64,000 bases of DNA. Origin: Salinicola aestuarinus (lineage in GTDB: Bacteria; Pseudomonadota; Gammaproteobacteria; Pseudomonadales; Halomonadaceae). The notes under the pieces are model-generated. The model was given only the letters and a program-made list of their open reading frames with translations, was not told the DNA's origin and did not search any database. The translations under genes were made by a program, and so were the position numbers. The DNA lies in assembly GCF_003206645.1 (NCBI RefSeq), contig NZ_PZJP01000005.1:618904-682903 (forward strand), read 5' to 3'. Numbering within the stretch: position 1 is the first letter of the stretch; each line of letters opens with the position of its first letter. Shown piece after piece: positions 47,569-55,239 of this stretch.

Positions 47569-48559
47569 GATCGAGCTCCCTGTGGATCAGTCGCTGGAGG
47601 GGGTAGTGACAGGCGACACGATGCCCGCTCTCTTGCGCGACATCGTGCACGACGGGCTGACGGGTCTGGCAACGCCGTTGGGCGTCGGGGCAACGGGGAT
47701 GGAAACGACAGCCCGCTGGCATCTCCTCGGCGGTCGGTGGCGCACCCGCAATGGTGGTCAAAGGCCCTTGGGCGTTGACGTTGGCGTGTGGCTGACAAGC
47801 GATCAGCCCGCGGGTGTAGGGGTGAGCGGGATGCTTCAGCAGATCCGCGGTCGCTGCAATCTCACAGATTCGGCCTCCGTAGAGAACGGCGACCCGGTCG
47901 CAGGTTTGCGCCACCACCCCCAGATCGTGAGTGATCATGATGATGCTCAGACCATGCTCCCGCCGCAGCCCGTCGAGCAGTTTCAGAATCTGAGCTTGTA
48001 CGGTCACATCCAGCGCCGTGGTCGGCTCATCGGCGATCAGAACTCGCGGTGAGCAGGCCAGCGCAATGGCAATCATGGCGCGCTGACGCATACCGCCGGA
48101 AAACTCATGAGCATGGCTGTCCAGTCGCTGTTCCGGCGAGGGGATTCCCACTTGCTCGAGTAGCGAGACAGAACGGGCTCTGATCTCCTTGCGAGACAGT
48201 CGCCCGCGTAGCCGCAGACTCTCCGCCATCTGCTGGCCGATGGTCATCAAGGGATTGATATGAGTCGACGGGTTCTGAAAGATCATGCCGACCCCGGCAC
48301 CCCGAAGTTGTCTCATCTCCCGCGGGCTCAGTCGCAGTAGATCGCGACCGTCGAAATCCACACGGCCGCCGGTAATCTGCAACGCGCCCTCCGGCAGCAG
48401 TTGCAAGAGGGCACGGCAGGTCAATGTCTTGCCAGAGCCGCTCTCGCCGACAAGGCCCAGCATTTCACCCGGCGCCAAACTGAACGACACCTGATCGACC
48501 AGGTTGAGACCGGCCCTCGTGGTGATGGTTAGGCTATCCACAGTCAGCAGCGGACTCAT
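47561..48559 (-). CDS. Peptide ABC transporter ATP-binding protein (DppD-like)
   Basis: A 332-residue ATPase with Walker A GESGSGKT, FQNPSTHINPL after the Q loop, signature FSGGMRQRAMIA and Walker B LIADEPTTALDV. The C-terminal extension carries the cysteines of the Opp/Dpp family (CRFHPRCPDAQRRC). It overlaps the permease gene before it by four bases (ATGA) and the second ATPase gene after it by eight, so the operon is translationally coupled. Confidence 0.93.
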   Translation of the reverse strand: MSPLLTVDSLTITTRAGLNLVDQVSFSLAPGEMLGLVGESGSGKTLTCRALLQLLPEGALQITGGRVDFDGRDLLRLSPREMRQLRGAGVGMIFQNPSTHINPLMTIGQQMAESLRLRGRLSRKEIRARSVSLLEQVGIPSPEQRLDSHAHEFSGGMRQRAMIAIALACSPRVLIADEPTTALDVTVQAQILKLLDGLRREHGLSIIMITHDLGVVAQTCDRVAVLYGGRICEIAATADLLKHPAHPYTRGLIACQPHANVNAQGPLTTIAGAPPTAEEMPAGCRFHPRCPDAQRRCQTRQPVVHDVAQESGHRVACHYPLQRLIHRELDHE

Positions 48560-49434
48560 TGCGTGCCTCCACGGTTTTCGCTCAAGCCATCAGCAATAAA
48601 GCTGAAACCCACGGCCAGCAGTACGATGGCGAGACCGGGGAAGGCGGTCAGCCACCAGGCGGTGGTGATAAAACCCTGACCTTCGGTGACCATCACCCCC
48701 CATTCGGCGACCGGTGGTTGAACGCCCAACCCGAGGTAGCTGATGGCGGCGCCATTCAGCAGTACCAGCACCACATCGGACATGGAAAACACCACGGCAT
48801 CGGTCAACACATTCGGCAGCAGGTGCTTGCAGATAATTCGGCTGTGGCTGTACCCCAGGCTTCTTGCCGCCAGCACGAAATCGCTCTGTTTGAGTACCAG
48901 AACGCGCGCCCTGACCAGGCGTGCGTAGGAGACCCAGCCCACCAGTGCCATGGCGATAAAGAAGCTGCTGAGACCCGGACCCAGAATCGTGATGATTGCG
49001 AGCATCAACACCAGGAATGGAAAGGCCAGCACGATATCGATCAGCCGCATCACGATCGCGTCGCACCAGCCGCCGATATAGCCGCTGAAAGTGCCCAGCA
49101 CCGTGCCGATGATGAACGGGAAGATCACACCCAGTAGACAGATCTGGAGATCGACCCGGGCGCTGTAGATGACGCGGGAGAGGATGTCCCTGCCGAAGTT
49201 ATCGGTACCCATCGGATGGGCCCAACTCATGGGGGCAAGGCGGGTAGTGAGATCCTGATAGACAGGGTCGTAAGGCGAAATCCAGGGTGCCAGCAGTGCC
49301 ACCAGGACCCACCCCAGCACGATCGCCAGACCAATTTTCAGGGTCGTGCGTTGAGACAGATCTCGGCTCAGCCTGCGCAGTGGAGCCGTCACGCGCTGTC
49401 CCATGGAGATCTGAGTCGAGGTGAGGGCCGTCAT
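48556..49434 (-). CDS. Peptide ABC transporter permease (DppC-like)
   Basis: A 292-residue inner-membrane permease with an N-terminal helix (about 33-55) and five more hydrophobic segments. The DppC start region (APWISPYDPVYQDLTTRL, HPMGTDNFGRDILSRVIY) is clear, and the EAA loop that touches the ATPase is ARSLGYSHSRIICKHLLPN. It overlaps both neighbours by four bases. It pairs with the DppB-like permease to form the channel. Confidence 0.93.
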   Translation of the reverse strand: MTALTSTQISMGQRVTAPLRRLSRDLSQRTTLKIGLAIVLGWVLVALLAPWISPYDPVYQDLTTRLAPMSWAHPMGTDNFGRDILSRVIYSARVDLQICLLGVIFPFIIGTVLGTFSGYIGGWCDAIVMRLIDIVLAFPFLVLMLAIITILGPGLSSFFIAMALVGWVSYARLVRARVLVLKQSDFVLAARSLGYSHSRIICKHLLPNVLTDAVVFSMSDVVLVLLNGAAISYLGLGVQPPVAEWGVMVTEGQGFITTAWWLTAFPGLAIVLLAVGFSFIADGLSENRGGTQ

Positions 49435-50369
49435 AGCTTGATCCTCGGGTCGATGAACACGGTGAGGATGTCCGCCAGCAGGTTCACCAGCACGGTAGAA
49501 AGAGCGAAGAAGAGCACCACGCCCTGCACCACCATGTAGTCCCGGCTGAAAATGGCTTTGATCAGCAACTGCCCAAGCCCGGGGATACCGAAAACGGATT
49601 CGATCACCACCGAGCCGCCGATCAGCCAGCTGACGTTAACGGCCAGCAGATTGATGATCGGTACGATGGCGTTGGGCATCACATGCCGCCAGAAGATATA
49701 GCGCTCTGACTGACCTCGGGCGAGTGCCGCGACGAAGTAGTCGGCACGCATCTCGCGGATCAGCGCTGACCTCAGGCTGCGGGTGAGCACGGCAGACAGC
49801 GATAGCGCTGCGGTGAGGCAGGGGATGAACAGGTGGTAAAGCTTCTCGCCAAGGCTATCGCCATAGCCGGAGACCGGAAACAGGCGCCAGGTGATGCTCA
49901 GCAGAATGATGAGCATGATGCCAAGCCAGAACGGGGGTAAGCCAAGGCCTGCCGTGGTGAGTAAGCGAATCACGTGGTCGGCGACCCCGCCACGACTTCT
50001 TGCTGCCCACGTTGCCAGAGGAAGCGCCAGTAGAACCGACAGCAGCACGCTACCCAAGATAAACATCGCCGTGGGTTCCAATCGCTCCAACAGCAAGGTC
50101 AGCGTGTCCGTCTTGTAGATGATCGAACGGCCCAGTTCGCCATCGAAGAGATGCTTGAGAAACAGTAGGTATTGCATCGGTAGCGGCTGATCCAGACCGT
50201 ACTCGGCATGGATACGGGCCAGCGCTTCCGGCGTGCTCCGGGTGCCCAGCAGTACCCTGGCTGGGTCACCGGGAATGGCGCGGACAAGCACAAAGGAAAT
50301 CGCACTGATACCGAACAGCACGGGTATCAGCTGAAGCGGTCGCAGTAGCAAGAATCGATATCGATGCAT
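49431..50369 (-). CDS. Peptide ABC transporter permease (DppB-like)
   Basis: A 312-residue inner-membrane permease. It has the DppB N-terminus (FGISAISFVLVRAIPGDPA), six hydrophobic segments and the EAA loop ALARGQSERYIFWRHVMPNA. It follows the pip gene by 20 bases and is the first transporter gene in the operon. Confidence 0.93.
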   Translation of the reverse strand: MHRYRFLLLRPLQLIPVLFGISAISFVLVRAIPGDPARVLLGTRSTPEALARIHAEYGLDQPLPMQYLLFLKHLFDGELGRSIIYKTDTLTLLLERLEPTAMFILGSVLLSVLLALPLATWAARSRGGVADHVIRLLTTAGLGLPPFWLGIMLIILLSITWRLFPVSGYGDSLGEKLYHLFIPCLTAALSLSAVLTRSLRSALIREMRADYFVAALARGQSERYIFWRHVMPNAIVPIINLLAVNVSWLIGGSVVIESVFGIPGLGQLLIKAIFSRDYMVVQGVVLFFALSTVLVNLLADILTVFIDPRIKL

Positions 50370-50389
50370 AACTGGCTGTCAGTCCTCGG

Positions 50390-51289
50390 TTAATGCGTCT
50401 GACGGCTGTGACGCTGCAGAAAATCAAGGAGTACCGGATAGTAGGCCTGTGGCTCTTCGTAGAAGGGCATATGGCTACTGTTGGGAAAGACCTGCAGCTC
50501 TGCGTGCGGCAACCCTTCCTTGATTCGTGCCGCGCAGGCCGGTGTCAGTTCGTCATGCTGTCCGGTCGTGATCAGCGCCGGCACCTTGACCGACTTGAGC
50601 GCTTCGACGCGGCACCAGTCCTTCAAGTTGCCGTTGTAGAGAAACTCATTAGGCCCCTGCATGGCTTCGTAAGGCGCCTTGTTCCAGTCGTTCAGCGAGC
50701 GTTCTACCGGCGCTGGCAAGTCATCCAACCGGCAGACATGGCGATAGTTGAGTAGCGTGAGCGCGGCCTGATAGGCGGGATGGTCTAGCTGGCCCAGTGC
50801 CTCGTGCCGGTTCATCATCGCGACGGTTTCGGGGCCAAGCGCCTCTCGCAGACGACCCAGCTCACGAGAGAGGTGGGGGATATCCGCGACGGTGTTCTCC
50901 AGGATCATTGTTTTCAGGTGTTCCGGGTAGGTGAGCGCGTATTCGATGGCCAACCAGCCGCCCCACGAGTGGCCAAGCATGTGGACTTTGTCCAGCTTGA
51001 GCGCCTCGCAAACCGATCGGACCTCTTCTACATAGCGTTCAATCGTCCAGAGATTATTGTCATCCGGGCGATCGGATGCCCCGGTTCCCAGCTGATCGAA
51101 AGCGATGATTCGGTAGCCAAATTCACTTAGGAAAGCGTGCGCTTCGCGAAGGTAGTCACAGGGTAAACCCGGCCCGCCATTCAGGCAGAGTATGACCTCT
51201 TCTCCCTTGCCGAACTCGTAGGCGAAGATCTTATAGCCGTCCACAGTAATCTCGTGGATGTCGTCTGCAGCGATTTCCCGATAGTTCAT
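50390..51289 (-). CDS. pip: Proline iminopeptidase, first gene of the pip-ABC operon
   Basis: A 299-residue alpha/beta hydrolase of the proline iminopeptidase family (peptidase S33), which removes N-terminal proline or similar residues from peptides and amides. The oxyanion motif LNGGPGLPCDYL, FDQLGTGASDRP, the nucleophile elbow GHSWGGWLA and the catalytic His in PNSSHMPFYEEP are all present. The ATG at 51289 is chosen because it gives the family length; a TTG at 51385 would add 32 residues. It leads the peptide transporter operon and is divergent from the LuxR-type gene. A pip gene next to a plant-type LuxR solo is the hallmark of the OryR/PipR group. Confidence 0.9.
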   Translation of the reverse strand: MNYREIAADDIHEITVDGYKIFAYEFGKGEEVILCLNGGPGLPCDYLREAHAFLSEFGYRIIAFDQLGTGASDRPDDNNLWTIERYVEEVRSVCEALKLDKVHMLGHSWGGWLAIEYALTYPEHLKTMILENTVADIPHLSRELGRLREALGPETVAMMNRHEALGQLDHPAYQAALTLLNYRHVCRLDDLPAPVERSLNDWNKAPYEAMQGPNEFLYNGNLKDWCRVEALKSVKVPALITTGQHDELTPACAARIKEGLPHAELQVFPNSSHMPFYEEPQAYYPVLLDFLQRHSRQTH

Positions 51290-51331
51290 GCTGTCGATGC
51301 CTGTCTCGATTCGGTTATTGATGGCATCAAC

Positions 51332-51424
51332 GTTACGAAAGAGAACAAGGGTATCGTAACTAGAAAAATTGATAGGTTTTGACAAGGACTAGAAAAGCGA
51401 AGAAATTCCGCACACTTTTAGTGC
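51332..51424. promoter_or_regulatory. Palindromes in the pip-luxR divergent spacer
   Basis: Two dyads lie in the AT-rich spacer. GTTACGA-N15-TCGTAAC (51332-51360) is in the pip leader. CGCAC-N7-GTGCG (51409-51425) lies about 105-120 bp from both starts. Either could be the LuxR-protein operator; neither matches the classical lux box (CTG-N10-CAG), and the assignment is only a suggestion. Confidence 0.4.
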
Positions 51425-51529
51425 GTATATTCACTTTATTTTCCAACTTGGTGCAACAGATTTTCCGCCTCTTTTCGCCATACGTCATTGCCAGCGAGAA
51501 TCGAGCTATCGTCGCTACAGGAGGAGGCG

Positions 51530-52330
51530 ATGCCAGGTGAACCGATGGCACTCATCTTGCATCATTATGCGGTTAGTATTCCATTCTCATTGGGGAAAGC
51601 CATGCCGCCGGCCAGTGATCGACATGCCCTTGATGCCGAGTTATCGAAATTGCAGGTGGAGACGGCAGCGCTGGGGTTTGAAGCCTTTATCTATGACTAT
51701 TCCCCTGTCCCTACCTCGATTGAAGGGGATTTGATAACACCGTCTTTTTTGCACATGGAGCGAGTTCCCCCGGACATGCAGGGGCTATGGTGCAATGATG
51801 GCTACTATCAGATCGATCCTGTTCAACAATTAGCGCTACAGTGTTGTGCTCCATTTGTATGGTCTTATCGCCATCCGGAACGCACTGCGCTAAAAGCGTT
51901 GGTGACGAAACGCGATCGGGTGGCGGAATACATGAACGATAATGATATTGCCTGTGGCCTGACAGTGCCGCTGCATCTTAGAGACGGTAGTTTTGCGACA
52001 TTGACGGGAATGAAGCATGGGCAAACTCATGAAGCGAGGCTGGAGGAGACAATGGCTGAATTTAGCCTTTTAGCTCATCAGTTTCATGATCGTGCGTATT
52101 CATGTTTTGGCAGTGATGCTCGCAATAGCAGTCCAGTGTCCCTTAGTAGTCGAGAAAAAGAGTGTCTGGCATACGCTGCCGAGGGGCTGACGGCGAAGCA
52201 GATTGCACGTCAGCTCAACCGCTCCACGGCGACGGTCAATCTGCATCTCAATTCGGCCATTCATAAGCTTGGGGCTAGCAATCGTGTTCAGGCCGTGGTG
52301 CGTGCCATTCACTATCGCCTTATCGATTAA
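51530..52330 (+). CDS. LuxR-type solo of the plant-associated (OryR/PipR) group
   Basis: A 266-residue regulator with an N-terminal autoinducer-binding domain (about 20-180) and a C-terminal LuxR helix-turn-helix (SREKECLAYAAEGLTAKQIA then RQLNRSTATVNLHLNSAIHKLG). In the ligand pocket, DMQGLW has Met and Trp where acyl-homoserine-lactone receptors have Trp57 and Tyr61. The IDP (Asp70, Pro71), FVW (Trp85) and ACG (Gly113) positions are kept. This Met/Trp pair marks solos that answer plant-derived compounds. No luxI gene is in the window. The ATG at 51530 has an AGGAGG site. The gene is more AT-rich than its neighbours, suggesting transfer. It sits between two pip genes and next to a peptide transporter, as PipR does. 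Confidence 0.88.
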   Translation: MPGEPMALILHHYAVSIPFSLGKAMPPASDRHALDAELSKLQVETAALGFEAFIYDYSPVPTSIEGDLITPSFLHMERVPPDMQGLWCNDGYYQIDPVQQLALQCCAPFVWSYRHPERTALKALVTKRDRVAEYMNDNDIACGLTVPLHLRDGSFATLTGMKHGQTHEARLEETMAEFSLLAHQFHDRAYSCFGSDARNSSPVSLSSREKECLAYAAEGLTAKQIARQLNRSTATVNLHLNSAIHKLGASNRVQAVVRAIHYRLID

Positions 52331-52418
52331 GTGGCGATGAACTAGCATTTTTGTTAGGTCACGTGCATCCAGGATTTGTTTAGTCTGGCGTCATTCTTCA
52401 TGAGTCAGGAGAGAGTGA

Positions 52419-53318
52419 ATGATGTCAGTCACTGAGGGGTGGGCCCCGTTCGGAGAGTACCAGACCTGGTACCGGATCACGGGAGACTTGAAAACATCGT
52501 CGCTGACGCCGGTGGTAGTGGTTCATGGTGGCCCTGGCTGCACGCACGACTATGTCGAGGCCTTCAAGGATCTGGCCGCCACCGGCCGACCGGTGATTCA
52601 TTACGATCAAATCGGCAACGGTCTCTCGACTCACCTGCCAGAAAAACCAACGGCATTCTGGCAGGTGTCACTGTTTCTGGACGAAATGGACAACCTGCTG
52701 CAGTGGCTGGGCATCCAAAAAGACTATCTGCTAATCGGGCAGTCCTGGGGAGGCATGCTCTGCGCTGAACATGCGGTACGTCGGCCTGGCGGGTTAAAAG
52801 GGTTGGTCGTCGCCAACTCACCGGCTTCCATGTCACTCTGGCTTGATGCAGCCTGCCAGCTGCGTGCTCAGTTGCCGACCGATGTCCAGGCGACACTTCT
52901 CGCTCATGAGGAGGCGGGAACCCTCAGTTCCGCCGAGTACAAGGCGGCATCGGACGTTTTCTACAAGCGACACGTCTGTCGTCTGGCGCAATGGCCTGCC
53001 GAAGTCACGCGAACTTTCGATGCCATCGATAATGATCCCACCGTTTATCACGCCATGAACGGTCCAACGGAGTTTCATGTCATCGGCACGATGAAAAGTT
53101 GGAGCATTATCGATCGGCTGGGGAACATCTCCGTACCGACACTGCTGATCTCCGGGCGTTACGACGAAGCGACGCGTGAAACAGTGAAGCCTTACGCAGA
53201 CCATATCGCCGATGTGGAATGGGAGGTATTTCAGGCATCCAGTCATATGCCTCACGTTGAGGAGCGCGAAGCCTGTATGGCCAGGGTGCAGCGCTTCTTT
53301 ACGGGAAAGGGCCTTTAG
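52419..53318 (+). CDS. pip: Second proline iminopeptidase, downstream of the LuxR gene
   Basis: A 299-residue proline iminopeptidase-family protein (MMSVTEGW start, or MSVTEGW three bases later; AGGAG lies 9 bases before the first). It has [24 protein letters not shown], the nucleophile motif [12 protein letters not shown] and the His in [11 protein letters not shown]. It is clearly related to the protein encoded at 50390 but diverged, so this is an old paralogue pair and not a recent duplicate. It lies 88 bases downstream of the LuxR gene on the same strand. Confidence 0.9.
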   Translation: MMSVTEGWAPFGEYQTWYRITGDLKTSSLTPVVVVHGGPGCTHDYVEAFKDLAATGRPVIHYDQIGNGLSTHLPEKPTAFWQVSLFLDEMDNLLQWLGIQKDYLLIGQSWGGMLCAEHAVRRPGGLKGLVVANSPASMSLWLDAACQLRAQLPTDVQATLLAHEEAGTLSSAEYKAASDVFYKRHVCRLAQWPAEVTRTFDAIDNDPTVYHAMNGPTEFHVIGTMKSWSIIDRLGNISVPTLLISGRYDEATRETVKPYADHIADVEWEVFQASSHMPHVEEREACMARVQRFFTGKGL

Positions 53319-53360
53319 GGGGTATGGGTGCGGTAGCGGTTTTCTCGATAGAGGCTTGTG

Positions 53361-53384
53361 CAGAGCGGTAACCACGGCGCTCTG
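53361..53384. terminator. Weak hairpin between convergent genes
   Basis: A 7-bp stem CAGAGCG / CGCTCTG with a 10-base loop lies between the second pip gene and the DUF2252 gene. It lacks a T-run, so the terminator call is tentative. Confidence 0.4.
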
Positions 53385-53444
53385 GGACACACTGTCGGTC
53401 CTCACCGAGTCATGGACAGCACTCCGACCCATTGCAACGCTGAT

Positions 53445-55040
53445 TCAGCGATGGACCCAGTCCAGATGCTGGAACGCGCCGCGAGCGTGGTCTTCGCAGA
53501 ACAGCGCGTGATCGCGGCGGACGCGATCGGCAGCTTCGCTGGCGAATTCGACCATATCCTCAGCGAACAGCTTGGGCGGGCCGATGGCGTCGACGATGGC
53601 AGGCTCGATGTCGTAGTCGATCTTGCCGAGCTCGTCGGAGAGGGCATGCACGGTGGCAAGTACACGACCGCAGATACGGGCATACTCTCTCCACTCGCTT
53701 TTGGAGAGGTCGTCGAGATCGATGTCGTCGCGGAACGGCGCGCGTTCGCGAGACAGATAGCTCTGACCTTCGAATTCGACATGGCCGTAGAAGACGTCGC
53801 CACGAACCAGATGCACGGCCTGCGCATGACTCACCCGCTCGGCGAGCGTATCGACTTCATAGGCGGTAGGTGGGGCCAGGCCGGAGAGCGCGGAGCGCCG
53901 GGCCTGCTTGTATTCGATGATCAGGTCGTCGGTGCCATCGCCCTCGGGCCCTTCGATCAGTACGTAGTAGCGGTTGAGCCCGAGCGAGGCGGTGCCCTGG
54001 CCCAGACGGATGGCGACGTCCTTGACGCGCATGCCGGGTTGTCCGCGCTGGGCTTTCTTTCCGCTCTGGGCCTTCTTTTTACCCGGCGCTGACTTTTTAC
54101 CCATGGTGGCCGCGTCCGCACCAAGCGCCCGGTGCGGCACCTCGATGGCGTTCTCGGCGACCAGCTGGTCGGTGAGTCGCTGAAACTCGTCCCGGCGAGA
54201 GGAGATCGGCACCAATTTCTTCGTCGGCCGGAAACCGCTGCGGGTCTCGTCGAGGTAGTCATCCATCAGCCACTCGTCGCGAGCCTCGTCGGCGTCCTCG
54301 AACAGCTTGCGAATCAGCTTTGGCGCGTTGTCATGGCGCATCTCCTCATCGCGCTCGGTGCCCTCCCGCGATAGTCGCTGCATCTCGTTGATATACCCTT
54401 TCACGAAATGGCGCACGATCTTGGCCTGATGCTTTCGCTCGAGCTTGCCTTCCGTCTCGGCGGCGATCATGAAGCCGGTGGCCCCGCGTTTGAGATCCCA
54501 GGTAAAGGGAGCGTAGTAGGCCTCGTCGAAGTCGTTGACGGAGAAAATCGGCACGTTGTCGGCGTTGGGCATGACGCCGAAGTTCTCGGGGTGGACATCC
54601 CCGAGCGCGAGCACGGTCGGCATCCAGGCGTCGTCGCCGGCCATATCGCGGTAGAACAGCAGCGCCGTGCCGCGGAAGAAAGAGAACATTGAACCGGCGA
54701 GCTTATCGAACTTGTCGCCGGCCTCTTCGCAGCCCTCGGCGATACGGGTCTGGTGATCCTCGCGCAGGGTCTGGCGCAGATGTCGGCGTCTCTCGTGCCC
54801 GGATAGCGCCCGGGGTCGCAGCACGAACTCGCCGCTGGCCACGGCTTCGGCGAGGCGCTTGAAGGTCGCATAACGAGAGGCGATCTCTGGCGCCGGGGGC
54901 TCTGGCGTAGCGGTTTCCGACGTATGACGCGCCAGGGCGGCGGCGAGCTCGGCCTTGCTCATGGAAGCGCGGCCGGGAATCTCGCGCTGCTGTGCCTCGG
55001 CGTAGAGTGTCCTGCGGGTCGGTTCGGAGGATGTCGTCAT
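53445..55040 (-). CDS. DUF2252 protein with SAP-like N-terminus
   Basis: A 531-residue DUF2252 protein. The kinase-like centre is visible: ALGDVHPENFGVMP (recalling the HGDxHxxN catalytic loop of aminoglycoside-kinase folds) and FSVNDFDEAYYAP (the metal-binding Asp). The first ~40 residues (RRTLYAEAQQREIPGRASMS, KAELAAALARH) look like a Rho-N/SAP-type helical motif, an uncommon addition. A lysine-rich insert near residue 300 (GKKSAPGKKKAQSGKKAQRG) is probably disordered. The biochemical role of DUF2252 is unknown; phosphotransfer is inferred from fold only. It is a single gene. Confidence 0.82.
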   Translation of the reverse strand: MTTSSEPTRRTLYAEAQQREIPGRASMSKAELAAALARHTSETATPEPPAPEIASRYATFKRLAEAVASGEFVLRPRALSGHERRRHLRQTLREDHQTRIAEGCEEAGDKFDKLAGSMFSFFRGTALLFYRDMAGDDAWMPTVLALGDVHPENFGVMPNADNVPIFSVNDFDEAYYAPFTWDLKRGATGFMIAAETEGKLERKHQAKIVRHFVKGYINEMQRLSREGTERDEEMRHDNAPKLIRKLFEDADEARDEWLMDDYLDETRSGFRPTKKLVPISSRRDEFQRLTDQLVAENAIEVPHRALGADAATMGKKSAPGKKKAQSGKKAQRGQPGMRVKDVAIRLGQGTASLGLNRYYVLIEGPEGDGTDDLIIEYKQARRSALSGLAPPTAYEVDTLAERVSHAQAVHLVRGDVFYGHVEFEGQSYLSRERAPFRDDIDLDDLSKSEWREYARICGRVLATVHALSDELGKIDYDIEPAIVDAIGPPKLFAEDMVEFASEAADRVRRDHALFCEDHARGAFQHLDWVHR

Positions 55041-55167
55041 GGCGCTCGCGTGCCTCTCTCGTCTGCGGTCAGTGTCTTGTTGCCGTTAGCCTCAAGATGG
55101 CTCAAAAGCGCGCGATGTGCTCATGACGCGGAGCCCCGGAGAAGAAAAGGCGAGGGCTTGACGAAAA

Positions 55168-55195
55168 ACACCCCGAGGAACAGACCCCGGGGTGT
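55168..55195. terminator. Intrinsic terminator
   Basis: An 8-bp stem ACACCCCG / CGGGGTGT with a 12-base loop. On the minus strand, in the direction of the PQQ-type dehydrogenase gene, it is followed by TTTTT, so it ends that transcript. Confidence 0.75.
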
Positions 55196-55239
55196 CGTCG
55201 TCTCACGCCCAGCGAAGGACGATCAGTCTTGCGGTGCGA

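Noticed and set aside
45036-53318. The LuxR-pip-ABC region as a classical AHL quorum-sensing locus
   Set aside because: No luxI-type synthase is present and the receptor lacks the Trp57 and Tyr61 of AHL-binding proteins.
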